NCBI GenBank assembly: GCA_947378785.1
Contig: CANCLK010000005.1
Location: 1-64,000, forward strand
Length of the DNA: 64,000 nt
From: Comamonadaceae bacterium
GTDB lineage: Bacteria; Pseudomonadota; Gammaproteobacteria; Burkholderiales; Burkholderiaceae_C
Direction of reading: 5' to 3'
Under the pieces are notes generated by a model. It was not told where the DNA came from, ran no database searches, and saw only the letters and a list, made by a program, of their open reading frames with translations. Below, in pieces: positions 55,253-64,000 of the stretch. The stretch's first letter is position 1; each line of letters starts with the position of its first letter. The translations under genes were made by a program, and so were the position numbers.

Positions 55253-56373
55253 GCACCGTCAACACTGCGAACACGTCAGCTCAGCTCAGCCCCGAGTTGA
55301 AAAAACGCATCCGGCAAGACGTGCAGTCCATGCACGCCTACGCCATTCAAGATTCCGTCGGCATGGTCAAGCTCGACGCCATGGAAAACCCACACCGGCT
55401 GCCGGCGCACCTGCAAGTTGAGCTCGGTCGTCGTCTCGGTGCACTCGCGCTGAACCGCTACCCGGACGGCCGGGTCAACGACTTGCGTCGTGCGCTGGCC
55501 AACTACGCCGGCCTGCCCGAAGGCTTTGACATCATGCTGGGCAATGGCTCGGACGAATTGATCTCGCTGCTGTCGCTGGCCTGCGATGTGCCCGGCGGCA
55601 GCGTGCTGGCACCCGTGCCCGGCTTCGTGATGTACGCCATGAGCGCCCAGTTGCAAGGGCTGGCTTTCATCGGTGTGCCGCTGACCGCTGACTTTGAGCT
55701 CGATGAAACGGCCATGCTGGCGGCTATCGCCGAGCACAAGCCGTCTATCGTGTACTTGGCTTACCCGAACAACCCGACAGCCAATTTGTGGGACGACGCG
55801 GTGATTGAAAAAATCATCATCGCCGTCGGTGAGCAAGGTGGTCTGGTCGTCATGGACGAGGCCTATCAGCCGTTTTCAAGCAAAAGTTACCTCGACCGCA
55901 TCACCCGTCACGACCATGTGCTGCTGATGCGCACGCTCAGCAAGTTTGGCTTGGCCGGTGTCCGTCTGGGTTACATGATGGGGCCGAAGGCGCTGATCGC
56001 CGAGATCGACAAGGTGCGCCCGCCCTACAACATCAGCGTGCTCAATTACGAGTGCGCGCTGTTCGCGCTAGAGCACCAAGAAGTGTTCGCCGCGCAGGCA
56101 GTCGACTTGGTGCAGCAGCGTGAGCGCGTGCTCAAGGCGCTGCGTGCCATGCCGGGCCTGACGGTCTGGAACAGCGACGCCAACATGATTCTGGTGCGTG
56201 TGCCGGGGACTGCTGACGCAGCCGGTCTGGTTTTCGAGCGTTTGAAGGCCGGCGGCGTGCTGGTCAAAAACATTTCTAAAATGCACCCACTGCTGGCGAA
56301 CTGTCTGCGTCTGACGGTTGGCACGGCCGACGAGAATACGCAACTGCTGGCAACCCTTCAAAAAGCCCTATGA
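55249..56373 (+). CDS. hisC: Histidinol-phosphate aminotransferase
   Basis: Aminotransferase [40 protein letters not shown]. Confidence 0.96.
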   Translation: MSTVNTANTSAQLSPELKKRIRQDVQSMHAYAIQDSVGMVKLDAMENPHRLPAHLQVELGRRLGALALNRYPDGRVNDLRRALANYAGLPEGFDIMLGNGSDELISLLSLACDVPGGSVLAPVPGFVMYAMSAQLQGLAFIGVPLTADFELDETAMLAAIAEHKPSIVYLAYPNNPTANLWDDAVIEKIIIAVGEQGGLVVMDEAYQPFSSKSYLDRITRHDHVLLMRTLSKFGLAGVRLGYMMGPKALIAEIDKVRPPYNISVLNYECALFALEHQEVFAAQAVDLVQQRERVLKALRAMPGLTVWNSDANMILVRVPGTADAAGLVFERLKAGGVLVKNISKMHPLLANCLRLTVGTADENTQLLATLQKAL

Positions 56374-56993
56374 CCTCCAACGCCACCCTCACACCGTCTT
56401 TCGCCCCACGCACCGCCGAAGTCACGCGCAACACGGCTGAAACCAAAATCACCGCCAAAGTGAACCTCGATGGCACCGGTGCATCACATCTCAACACCGG
56501 CATCGGATTTTTTGACCACATGCTGGACCAGATCGCCCGTCACGGTCTGATCGACCTGGACATTCAGGCCGATGGCGACTTGCACATCGACGGCCACCAC
56601 ACGGTGGAAGACGTGGGCATCACCTTGGGCCAAGCGGTGGCGCTGGCCGTGGGTGACAAAAAAGGCCTGCGCCGTTATGGCCACGCCTATGTGCCGCTGG
56701 ACGAAGCCCTGAGCCGCGTGGTCATCGACTTTTCTGGCCGTCCCGGTCTGGTGATGAACGTGCCGTTCACCAGCGGCACGATCGGTACTTTTGACTCGCA
56801 ACTGGCCTACGAATTTTTCCAAGGCTTTGCGAACCACGCCTTTGTCACCCTGCACATCGACAATCTGCGCGGCGAAAATGCCCACCACCAAGCTGAAACA
56901 GTGTTCAAAGCCTTCGCCCGCGCCCTGCGCATGGCGCTTGAGCTGGACCCCCGCATGGCCGGTGTGATTCCTTCGACCAAGGGCTCCCTGTAA
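56370..56993 (+). CDS. hisB: Imidazoleglycerol-phosphate dehydratase
   Basis: [35 protein letters not shown]. Confidence 0.98.
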   Translation: MTSNATLTPSFAPRTAEVTRNTAETKITAKVNLDGTGASHLNTGIGFFDHMLDQIARHGLIDLDIQADGDLHIDGHHTVEDVGITLGQAVALAVGDKKGLRRYGHAYVPLDEALSRVVIDFSGRPGLVMNVPFTSGTIGTFDSQLAYEFFQGFANHAFVTLHIDNLRGENAHHQAETVFKAFARALRMALELDPRMAGVIPSTKGSL

Positions 56994-57009
56994 ACCGCCC
57001 GATGCTTTC

Positions 57010-57702
57010 ATGACAGTTCTGAAAAAAGTAGCCGTGGTCGATTACGGCATGGGCAACCTCCGATCGGTGTCGCAAGCGGTGGCACATGTCGCCCAAGGCG
57101 CAGGTTTTGAGGTGCTCGTCACCTCCCGTGCACAAGACGTTCTTGACGCTGACCGCGTGGTGCTGCCGGGTCAGGGCGCCATGCCTGACTGCATGCGCGA
57201 GCTGGACGAGTCGGGGCTGCGCCAAGCCGTGCTGCATGCGGCGGCGCACAAACCTTTGTTTGGCGTTTGCGTGGGCATGCAGATGCTGCTGGACCGCAGC
57301 GAAGAAGGCCCCGCCGGTGTGGGCACCCCCGGGCTTGGACTGATCGGCGGAGACGTCGTCAAATTTGATCTGGCCGGCCGGCTGCAACCAGACGGCAGCC
57401 GCTTCAAGGTGCCGCAAATGGGTTGGAACCAGGTCTACCAAGGCAGCTCAGCCGTGCCGACTGGCAGCCAGGCACGGCATGCGCTGTGGGCTGACATCCC
57501 CGATGGGGCTTATTTCTACTTTGTGCACAGTTTTTACGCCAAGCCGTCTGATGCGCGCAACACTGCGGGCGAAGCTGACTACGGCGGACGCTTCACAGCG
57601 GTCGTTGCACGGGATAATATTTTCGCGACGCAGTTTCATCCTGAAAAGAGCGCCGACCAAGGACTGGCCTTGTACCGCAACTTCCTGAAATGGAATCCCT
57701 GA
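57010..57702 (+). CDS. hisH: Imidazole glycerol phosphate synthase, glutaminase subunit
   Basis: [48 protein letters not shown]. Confidence 0.98.
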   Translation: MTVLKKVAVVDYGMGNLRSVSQAVAHVAQGAGFEVLVTSRAQDVLDADRVVLPGQGAMPDCMRELDESGLRQAVLHAAAHKPLFGVCVGMQMLLDRSEEGPAGVGTPGLGLIGGDVVKFDLAGRLQPDGSRFKVPQMGWNQVYQGSSAVPTGSQARHALWADIPDGAYFYFVHSFYAKPSDARNTAGEADYGGRFTAVVARDNIFATQFHPEKSADQGLALYRNFLKWNP

Positions 57703-57779
57703 GCGGTCTTTGAACCGAGTTTGGGTGCCGCAGTTTTCTTTTATTTCATCCCTTTTTTGGCTTTCTTCCTTCACGCAAC

Positions 57780-58520
57780 ATGCTACTCATCCCCGCGATT
57801 GACTTGAAAGACGGTCACTGCGTTCGCCTCAAACAGGGCGACATGGACCAGTCCACCACCTTCGGCGAAGACCCGGCCGCCATGGCGCGCAGCTGGGTCG
57901 ACAAAGGCGCGCGCCGCCTGCATCTTGTCGACCTGAATGGTGCCTTTGCTGGCAAGCCTAAAAACGAGGCGGCGATTCGCAAGATCCTGCTGGAAGTGGG
58001 TAGCGAAATCGATGTGCAACTCGGCGGCGGTATCCGCGACCTCGACACCATTGAACGCTACTTGGACGCGGGTCTGCGTTACGTCATCATCGGCACGGCG
58101 GCGGTGAAAAACCCCGGTTTTCTGCAGGACGCCTGCACCGCTTTTGGCGGGCACATCATCGTGGGCTTAGACGCCAAAGACGGCAAAGTCGCCACCGACG
58201 GCTGGAGCAAACTCACCGGCCACGAAGTTGTTGACTTGGCCAAGAAGTTTGAAGACTACGGCGTCGAGTCCATCATTTACACCGACATTGGTCGTGACGG
58301 CATGCTCAGTGGTATCAATATCGAGGCGACCGTCAAGCTGGCTCAGGCCTTGCGGATTCCGGTCATCGCTTCAGGTGGGCTCTCCAACATGGCAGACATC
58401 GAGGCCTTGTGCCAAGTTGAGGACGAGGGCGTTGAGGGCGTGATTTGCGGCCGCTCGATCTACAGCGGCGATCTTGATTTCGCGCTGGCGCAGACGCGCG
58501 CTGATGAGCTCAACGGCTAG
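57780..58520 (+). CDS. hisA: ProFAR isomerase
   Basis: [33 protein letters not shown]. Confidence 0.98.
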   Translation: MLLIPAIDLKDGHCVRLKQGDMDQSTTFGEDPAAMARSWVDKGARRLHLVDLNGAFAGKPKNEAAIRKILLEVGSEIDVQLGGGIRDLDTIERYLDAGLRYVIIGTAAVKNPGFLQDACTAFGGHIIVGLDAKDGKVATDGWSKLTGHEVVDLAKKFEDYGVESIIYTDIGRDGMLSGINIEATVKLAQALRIPVIASGGLSNMADIEALCQVEDEGVEGVICGRSIYSGDLDFALAQTRADELNG

Positions 58521-58532
58521 TGTCTAGCTTTA

Positions 58533-59312
58533 ATGCTCGCTAAACGAATCATCCCTTGCTTAGATGTCACCGGTGGACGGGTTGTCAAAGGCGTCAATTT
58601 CCTAGAGCTACGGGACGCAGGTGACCCGGTTGAAATTGCCGCGCGCTACAACGGCCAAGGCGCAGACGAGCTGACATTTTTGGACATTACCGCGACCAGT
58701 GATGGCCGCGACCTGATATTGCACATCATTGAAGCGGTGGCTTCACAGGTCTTCATTCCCCTGACAGTGGGTGGCGGTGTGCGCACGGTGGACGATGTGC
58801 GGCGCCTGCTCAATGCGGGCGCCGACAAGACCAGTTTCAACTCCGCTGCGCTGGCCAATCCACACATCATTGACGAAGTCTCGGCGCGCTACGGTGCGCA
58901 ATGCATCGTCGTCGCCATTGATGCCAAGCGCCGCTCTGATGCGGAGGCATTGACACGTGGGCCGGGTTGGGATGTCTTCAGCCATGGCGGCCGACAAAAC
59001 ACCGGCCTCGACGCAGTGGTCTGGGCCAGTGAAATGGCGCGTCGTGGTGCCGGCGAAATATTGCTCACCAGCATGGACCGCGATGGCACCAAGGCCGGCT
59101 TTGACTTGGCGCTGACCCGCGCCGTCAGCGACGCCGTGAGTGTTCCTGTCATCGCCTCAGGTGGCGTTGGCAACCTCGATCATTTGGCCGATGGCATCCA
59201 GATCGGCGGCGCTGACGCCGTGCTGGCCGCGAGTATTTTCCATTACGGCGAATACACCGTTCAGCAGGCCAAGCAGCGCATGGCCGAGCGCGGCATCCCG
59301 GTTCGTCTTTGA
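58533..59312 (+). CDS. hisF: Imidazole glycerol phosphate synthase, cyclase subunit
   Basis: [36 protein letters not shown]. Confidence 0.98.
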   Translation: MLAKRIIPCLDVTGGRVVKGVNFLELRDAGDPVEIAARYNGQGADELTFLDITATSDGRDLILHIIEAVASQVFIPLTVGGGVRTVDDVRRLLNAGADKTSFNSAALANPHIIDEVSARYGAQCIVVAIDAKRRSDAEALTRGPGWDVFSHGGRQNTGLDAVVWASEMARRGAGEILLTSMDRDGTKAGFDLALTRAVSDAVSVPVIASGGVGNLDHLADGIQIGGADAVLAASIFHYGEYTVQQAKQRMAERGIPVRL

Positions 59313-59341
59313 GCCTTGGCCAATCACCGACAATACCCGGC

Positions 59342-59737
59342 ATGAACTGGTTAGATGAAGTCCGATGGGACGAGCGGGGCCTGATCCCCGTGATTGCGCA
59401 AGAAGCCGCCAGCGGCGACGTGCTGATGTTTGCCTGGATGAACCGCGAGGCGCTACAGGAAACTGCTGACTCCGGTCGGGCCGTGTACTTCAGCAGGTCG
59501 CGGGGCAGGCTTTGGCGCAAGGGCGAAGAGTCCGGCCATGTGCAGACCGTGCATGACATTCGGTTGGACTGCGACAACGACGTCATTTTGCTGAAGATCA
59601 CGCAACTCGGTCAGGAGGCGGGGCCTTCCATCGCTTGCCACACTGGTCGCCACAGCTGCTTTTTTCACCGCTATGAAGGCGGCCAATGGGTCGTGGCAGA
59701 GCCCGTGCTCAAAGACCCGAAACATATCTACACATAA
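59342..59737 (+). CDS. hisI: Phosphoribosyl-AMP cyclohydrolase
   Basis: [52 protein letters not shown]. Confidence 0.97.
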   Translation: MNWLDEVRWDERGLIPVIAQEAASGDVLMFAWMNREALQETADSGRAVYFSRSRGRLWRKGEESGHVQTVHDIRLDCDNDVILLKITQLGQEAGPSIACHTGRHSCFFHRYEGGQWVVAEPVLKDPKHIYT

Positions 59738-59754
59738 GCAAAGGGCAGCGCGCC

Positions 59755-60141
59755 ATGACCACGACCTCAAATGACTCCCTTGCGCGCCTAGCGCAGGTGA
59801 TTGAAAGCCGCAAAGTGCGCAACGGTGGCGACCCAGACAAAAGCTATGTCGCCCGCTTGCTGCACCAAGGCCCGGACGCATTCCTGAAAAAGATCGGTGA
59901 AGAAGCCACCGAAACCGTCATGGCCGCCAAAGACCTTGACCATGGCGGTGCCACGCCTGAGTTGCAGGGCAAGTTGATCGGCGAGGTGGCGGATCTGTGG
60001 TTTCACAGCTTGATCGCCTTGGCCCATTACAACTTGACGCCAGCCGATGTGATTGCCGAGTTGGAGCGACGCGAAGGCACCAGCGGCATCGAGGAAAAAG
60101 CCTTGCGCAAAGCTGTGCTTCGCGCAGACGCTGAGAAATAA
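59755..60141 (+). CDS. hisE: Phosphoribosyl-ATP pyrophosphatase
   Basis: [35 protein letters not shown]. Confidence 0.97.
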   Translation: MTTTSNDSLARLAQVIESRKVRNGGDPDKSYVARLLHQGPDAFLKKIGEEATETVMAAKDLDHGGATPELQGKLIGEVADLWFHSLIALAHYNLTPADVIAELERREGTSGIEEKALRKAVLRADAEK

Positions 60142-60146
60142 GCCAC

Positions 60147-60520
60147 CGATGAACACCACTGATCCCTGCGACAACACCGCGAAGACGTCGAGTGACCTGC
60201 TGGTCATGCAAATTCTGTACGGGCTGCACACAATGGCTTGGTTCAGCGGTGGCGTTTTTGCTGTCGTTGCGCTGATCATCAATTACCTGCGGCGGTCCGA
60301 TGAAGTCGATCCTATGTACATCGCGCATCACAATTTCATGATCTCGACGTTTTGGTGGACGTTGGTTTGGCTGGTGTTGCTGTCGCCGCTGTGGTTGTTT
60401 TTTCTCGTTCCGGGCATGCTGGCTTATGCCGTGGTCTGGCTTTGGTATCTGTACCGTTGCATCAAAGGCTGGTTGCGCTTCAACGCCAACCGTGTGCCGC
60501 AGACGGTAGTGACGGTATGA
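60147..60520 (+). CDS. Small membrane protein (DUF4870-like)
   Basis: MNTTDPCDNTAKTSSDLLVMQILYGLHTMAWFSGGVFAVVALIINYLRR...; multi-TM, between hisE and hinT. Confidence 0.8.
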
Positions 60521-60909
60521 GCAGCGTTGAGAAGCACAACCATGCGGAGGGCGTATCTGCTGACAATTGCCTCTTTTGCAAAATTGCTGCGGGGAAAATT
60601 CCGAGCCGAAAAGTCTATGAAGACGATGAGTTGCTGGCATTCCATGACATCAACCCATGGGCGCCGGTGCACTTTTTGATGATCCCAAAAGCCCATATTG
60701 CCTCCATGGCTCAGGTCGGGCCAGAGCATGAATCGCTGCTGGGCCGCATGATGGTGCTGGCGCCACGGTTGGCGTTGGAGCAGGGTTGCAGACCGTATCC
60801 GGAAGGTGGTTATCGCATCGTGACCAACACCGGTGCCGAGGGAGGCCAAGAGGTGCACCACTTGCATATTCATGTGATGGGCGGCCCGCGCCCTTGGTTG
60901 CGGGGCTGA
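60517..60909 (+). CDS. hinT: HIT family nucleotide-binding protein (HinT-like)
   Basis: CLFCKIAAGKIPSRKVYEDDELLAFHDINPWAPVHFLMIPK; HHLHIHVMGG HIT triad. Confidence 0.96.
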   Translation: MSSVEKHNHAEGVSADNCLFCKIAAGKIPSRKVYEDDELLAFHDINPWAPVHFLMIPKAHIASMAQVGPEHESLLGRMMVLAPRLALEQGCRPYPEGGYRIVTNTGAEGGQEVHHLHIHVMGGPRPWLRG

Positions 60910-61058
60910 GGCTCGCGATAGGCGCTGGTAACGGTTTAAAACACAGCTGCTGTGGTCAATGTTGTATAAGTTTTTGACGCGGCGGATAAGCACCTTAGAA
61001 TCACGATTATTCGTACACGCTGGCCTGAGAGGGCGGCATAAAAAGTTAGGACAGAAAC

Positions 61059-61316
61059 ATGGGTGGACTTTCCATTTGGCATTGGTTGATCGTCTTGTTG
61101 ATCGTGGTCATGGTGTTTGGCACCAAGAAGCTGAGAAATATGGGCGGTGACCTTGGTGGTGCGGTCAAAGGTTTCAAAGACGGTATGAAAGACGGCGGCC
61201 AACCTGCTGCCGATGACGCAGCGGCTGCGACGCCTCCTGCGCAGGTCACTGCTGCGACAGCGGCGCCGGCTGACGACAAAAACACCATTGACGTGCAAGC
61301 GCGTCAAAAATCCTGA
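61059..61316 (+). CDS. tatA: Sec-independent translocase TatA
   Basis: [44 protein letters not shown]. Confidence 0.97.
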   Translation: MGGLSIWHWLIVLLIVVMVFGTKKLRNMGGDLGGAVKGFKDGMKDGGQPAADDAAAATPPAQVTAATAAPADDKNTIDVQARQKS

Positions 61317-61373
61317 TCAGGTTCTCATTGAGCTTTCAAGGCGACCGGGCGCTTTGCGTCTGTGTGAACTGAC

Positions 61374-61859
61374 GTGATCGATCTCGGCATCTCCAAAATT
61401 GCGCTGATCGGTGCGGTTGCGCTCATCGTCATTGGCCCCGAAAAGCTACCGCGACTGGCGCGCACCATTGGCACGTTGGTGGGCAAGGCGCAACGTTACG
61501 TTGCCGACGTCAAAAGTGAAGTCAGCCGCTCGATGGAGCTCGACGAACTCAAAAAGATGAAGGACAGCGTCGAGGGGGCGGCTCGAGATGTCGAAAGCTC
61601 GATGCAGACCAGCGCCAGTGACTTTGAAAAGACATGGGCCGAAACCACCAGCCTGGCTGGTGACAGCAGCTATACCAACGACCTGCCCGGCATGATCAGT
61701 TTTCCGGAGTACAAAAATCCGGGCAAAAACTGGCGGCTCAAGCAGGGCGCCACACCGCAATGGTTCAAGGCGCGTTCGGGTGTACGCACCAAGGCACTGT
61801 CTGGCGCCGCCAGAGTGGCCCGATTCCGGCCGAAGTCGCGCGCCATTTCCCATGCCTAG
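61374..61859 (+). CDS. tatB: Sec-independent translocase TatB (GTG start)
   Basis: [50 protein letters not shown]. Confidence 0.96.
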   Translation: MIDLGISKIALIGAVALIVIGPEKLPRLARTIGTLVGKAQRYVADVKSEVSRSMELDELKKMKDSVEGAARDVESSMQTSASDFEKTWAETTSLAGDSSYTNDLPGMISFPEYKNPGKNWRLKQGATPQWFKARSGVRTKALSGAARVARFRPKSRAISHA

Positions 61860-61889
61860 CCGACGCTTTCCTTTTTTTCTGACCGGACC

Positions 61890-62690
61890 ATGAGCGATTC
61901 GCAAACCGACAAACCTGACGAACTCGCAGGCACTGAGCAACCTTTTGTCCAGCACCTGATGGAGCTGCGCGACCGAATGATCAAGGCCGTCATTGCGATT
62001 GGCGTTGCTGCCGCCGTGCTGGCCCTGTTTCCTGGCCCAGGCGCACTCTATGACCTGATGGCGGCGCCGTTGATTGCCAGCCTGCCCAAGGGGGCCACGC
62101 TGATCGCCACCAATGTGATTTCGCCTTTCGTCGTGCCCATCAAGATCATGTTCATGGCGGCGTTCATGATCGCCTTGCCGGTGGTGCTTTACCAAGTCTG
62201 GGCATTCGTAGCACCCGGCCTTTACGCGCACGAAAAAAAGCTCGTGATGCCGCTCGTTATTTCCAGTACGTTGCTATTTTTTATCGGTGTGGCTTTTTGC
62301 TATTACTTTGTTTTCGGACAAGTGTTCTCCTTCATTCAGAGCTTTGCACCCAAGTCCATCACTGCCGCGCCTGACATTGAGGAATACCTCAACTTTGTCA
62401 TCGGTATGTTCATGGCTTTCGGCTTGGCGTTTGAGGTGCCGATTGCGGTGATTTTGCTGGTCCGCATGGGCATCCTCACGGTTGCCCAGTTGCGCGAGTA
62501 CCGTGGTTATTTTTGGGTACTCGCTGCCGTCGGCACCGCGCTGGTCACACCGCCTGATGCAGGCTCGATGCTCATGCTGCTCGGCGTGGTTGGCGGTCTG
62601 TACGAGGTCGGTATTCTGGCGGCACAACTGTTTGTGAAACACACCAAAGCGCCTGAAGCAGAGCCCGAGGACAGCGCCCCGATGCCTTGA
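61890..62690 (+). CDS. tatC: Sec-independent translocase TatC
   Basis: QPFVQHLMELRDRMIKAV; FVAPGLYAHEKKLVMPLV; FGLAFEVPIAVILLVRMG. Confidence 0.97.
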   Translation: MSDSQTDKPDELAGTEQPFVQHLMELRDRMIKAVIAIGVAAAVLALFPGPGALYDLMAAPLIASLPKGATLIATNVISPFVVPIKIMFMAAFMIALPVVLYQVWAFVAPGLYAHEKKLVMPLVISSTLLFFIGVAFCYYFVFGQVFSFIQSFAPKSITAAPDIEEYLNFVIGMFMAFGLAFEVPIAVILLVRMGILTVAQLREYRGYFWVLAAVGTALVTPPDAGSMLMLLGVVGGLYEVGILAAQLFVKHTKAPEAEPEDSAPMP

Positions 62691-62737
62691 GTGCTTACCC
62701 GCCTCAGGGGCGAGTTCACTGGGCTGCCTTCTTGAAC

Positions 62738-63907
<1,170 letters not shown>

Positions 63908-64000
63908 AAGAAGGTGAAAAAACCGGTCAGCGTGACAGTTGAGGACAGGAACGCAGACAGCTGATTTTGACTGATTGACCGCGTGATGAGCAGCACAGCG

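Overview
The window reads as a chromosomal segment of a Burkholderiales-type betaproteobacterium (probably Comamonadaceae; judged from gene order and protein appearance, no search was run). Most of it is housekeeping DNA in conserved operons: groESL with a CIRCE operator, metK, tandem lipid A acyltransferases, engB, a c4-like cytochrome, ResB/CcsA, msrPQ, lysA, cyaY, mrcA, pilMNOPQ-aroKB-dgt, gltBD, mlaFEDACB, an ABC-2 exporter, ibaG/bolA-murA, hisGDCBHAFIE, hinT, tatABC and a DegS/DegQ-like protease. The accessory part is ~1.9-16.2 kb. It looks like a catabolic island: a three-subunit molybdenum hydroxylase plus CoxG, a flavin monooxygenase resembling 2,6-dihydroxypyridine 3-hydroxylase, two VOC proteins with apparent metal triads, an FAH-family hydrolase, a TetR regulator, an orphan Bug binding protein and a complete Liv-type ABC importer. 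I propose this as an uncharacterised N-heteroaromatic degradation pathway. Other points: a SAM-II-like riboswitch candidate upstream of metK, a RAYT transposase with a perfect 22-bp inverted repeat in the gltB upstream region, a long palindrome between msrP and msrQ, a short PilQ that appears to lack AMIN domains, and a VapBC pair beside groESL. No tRNA, rRNA or CRISPR was recognised.
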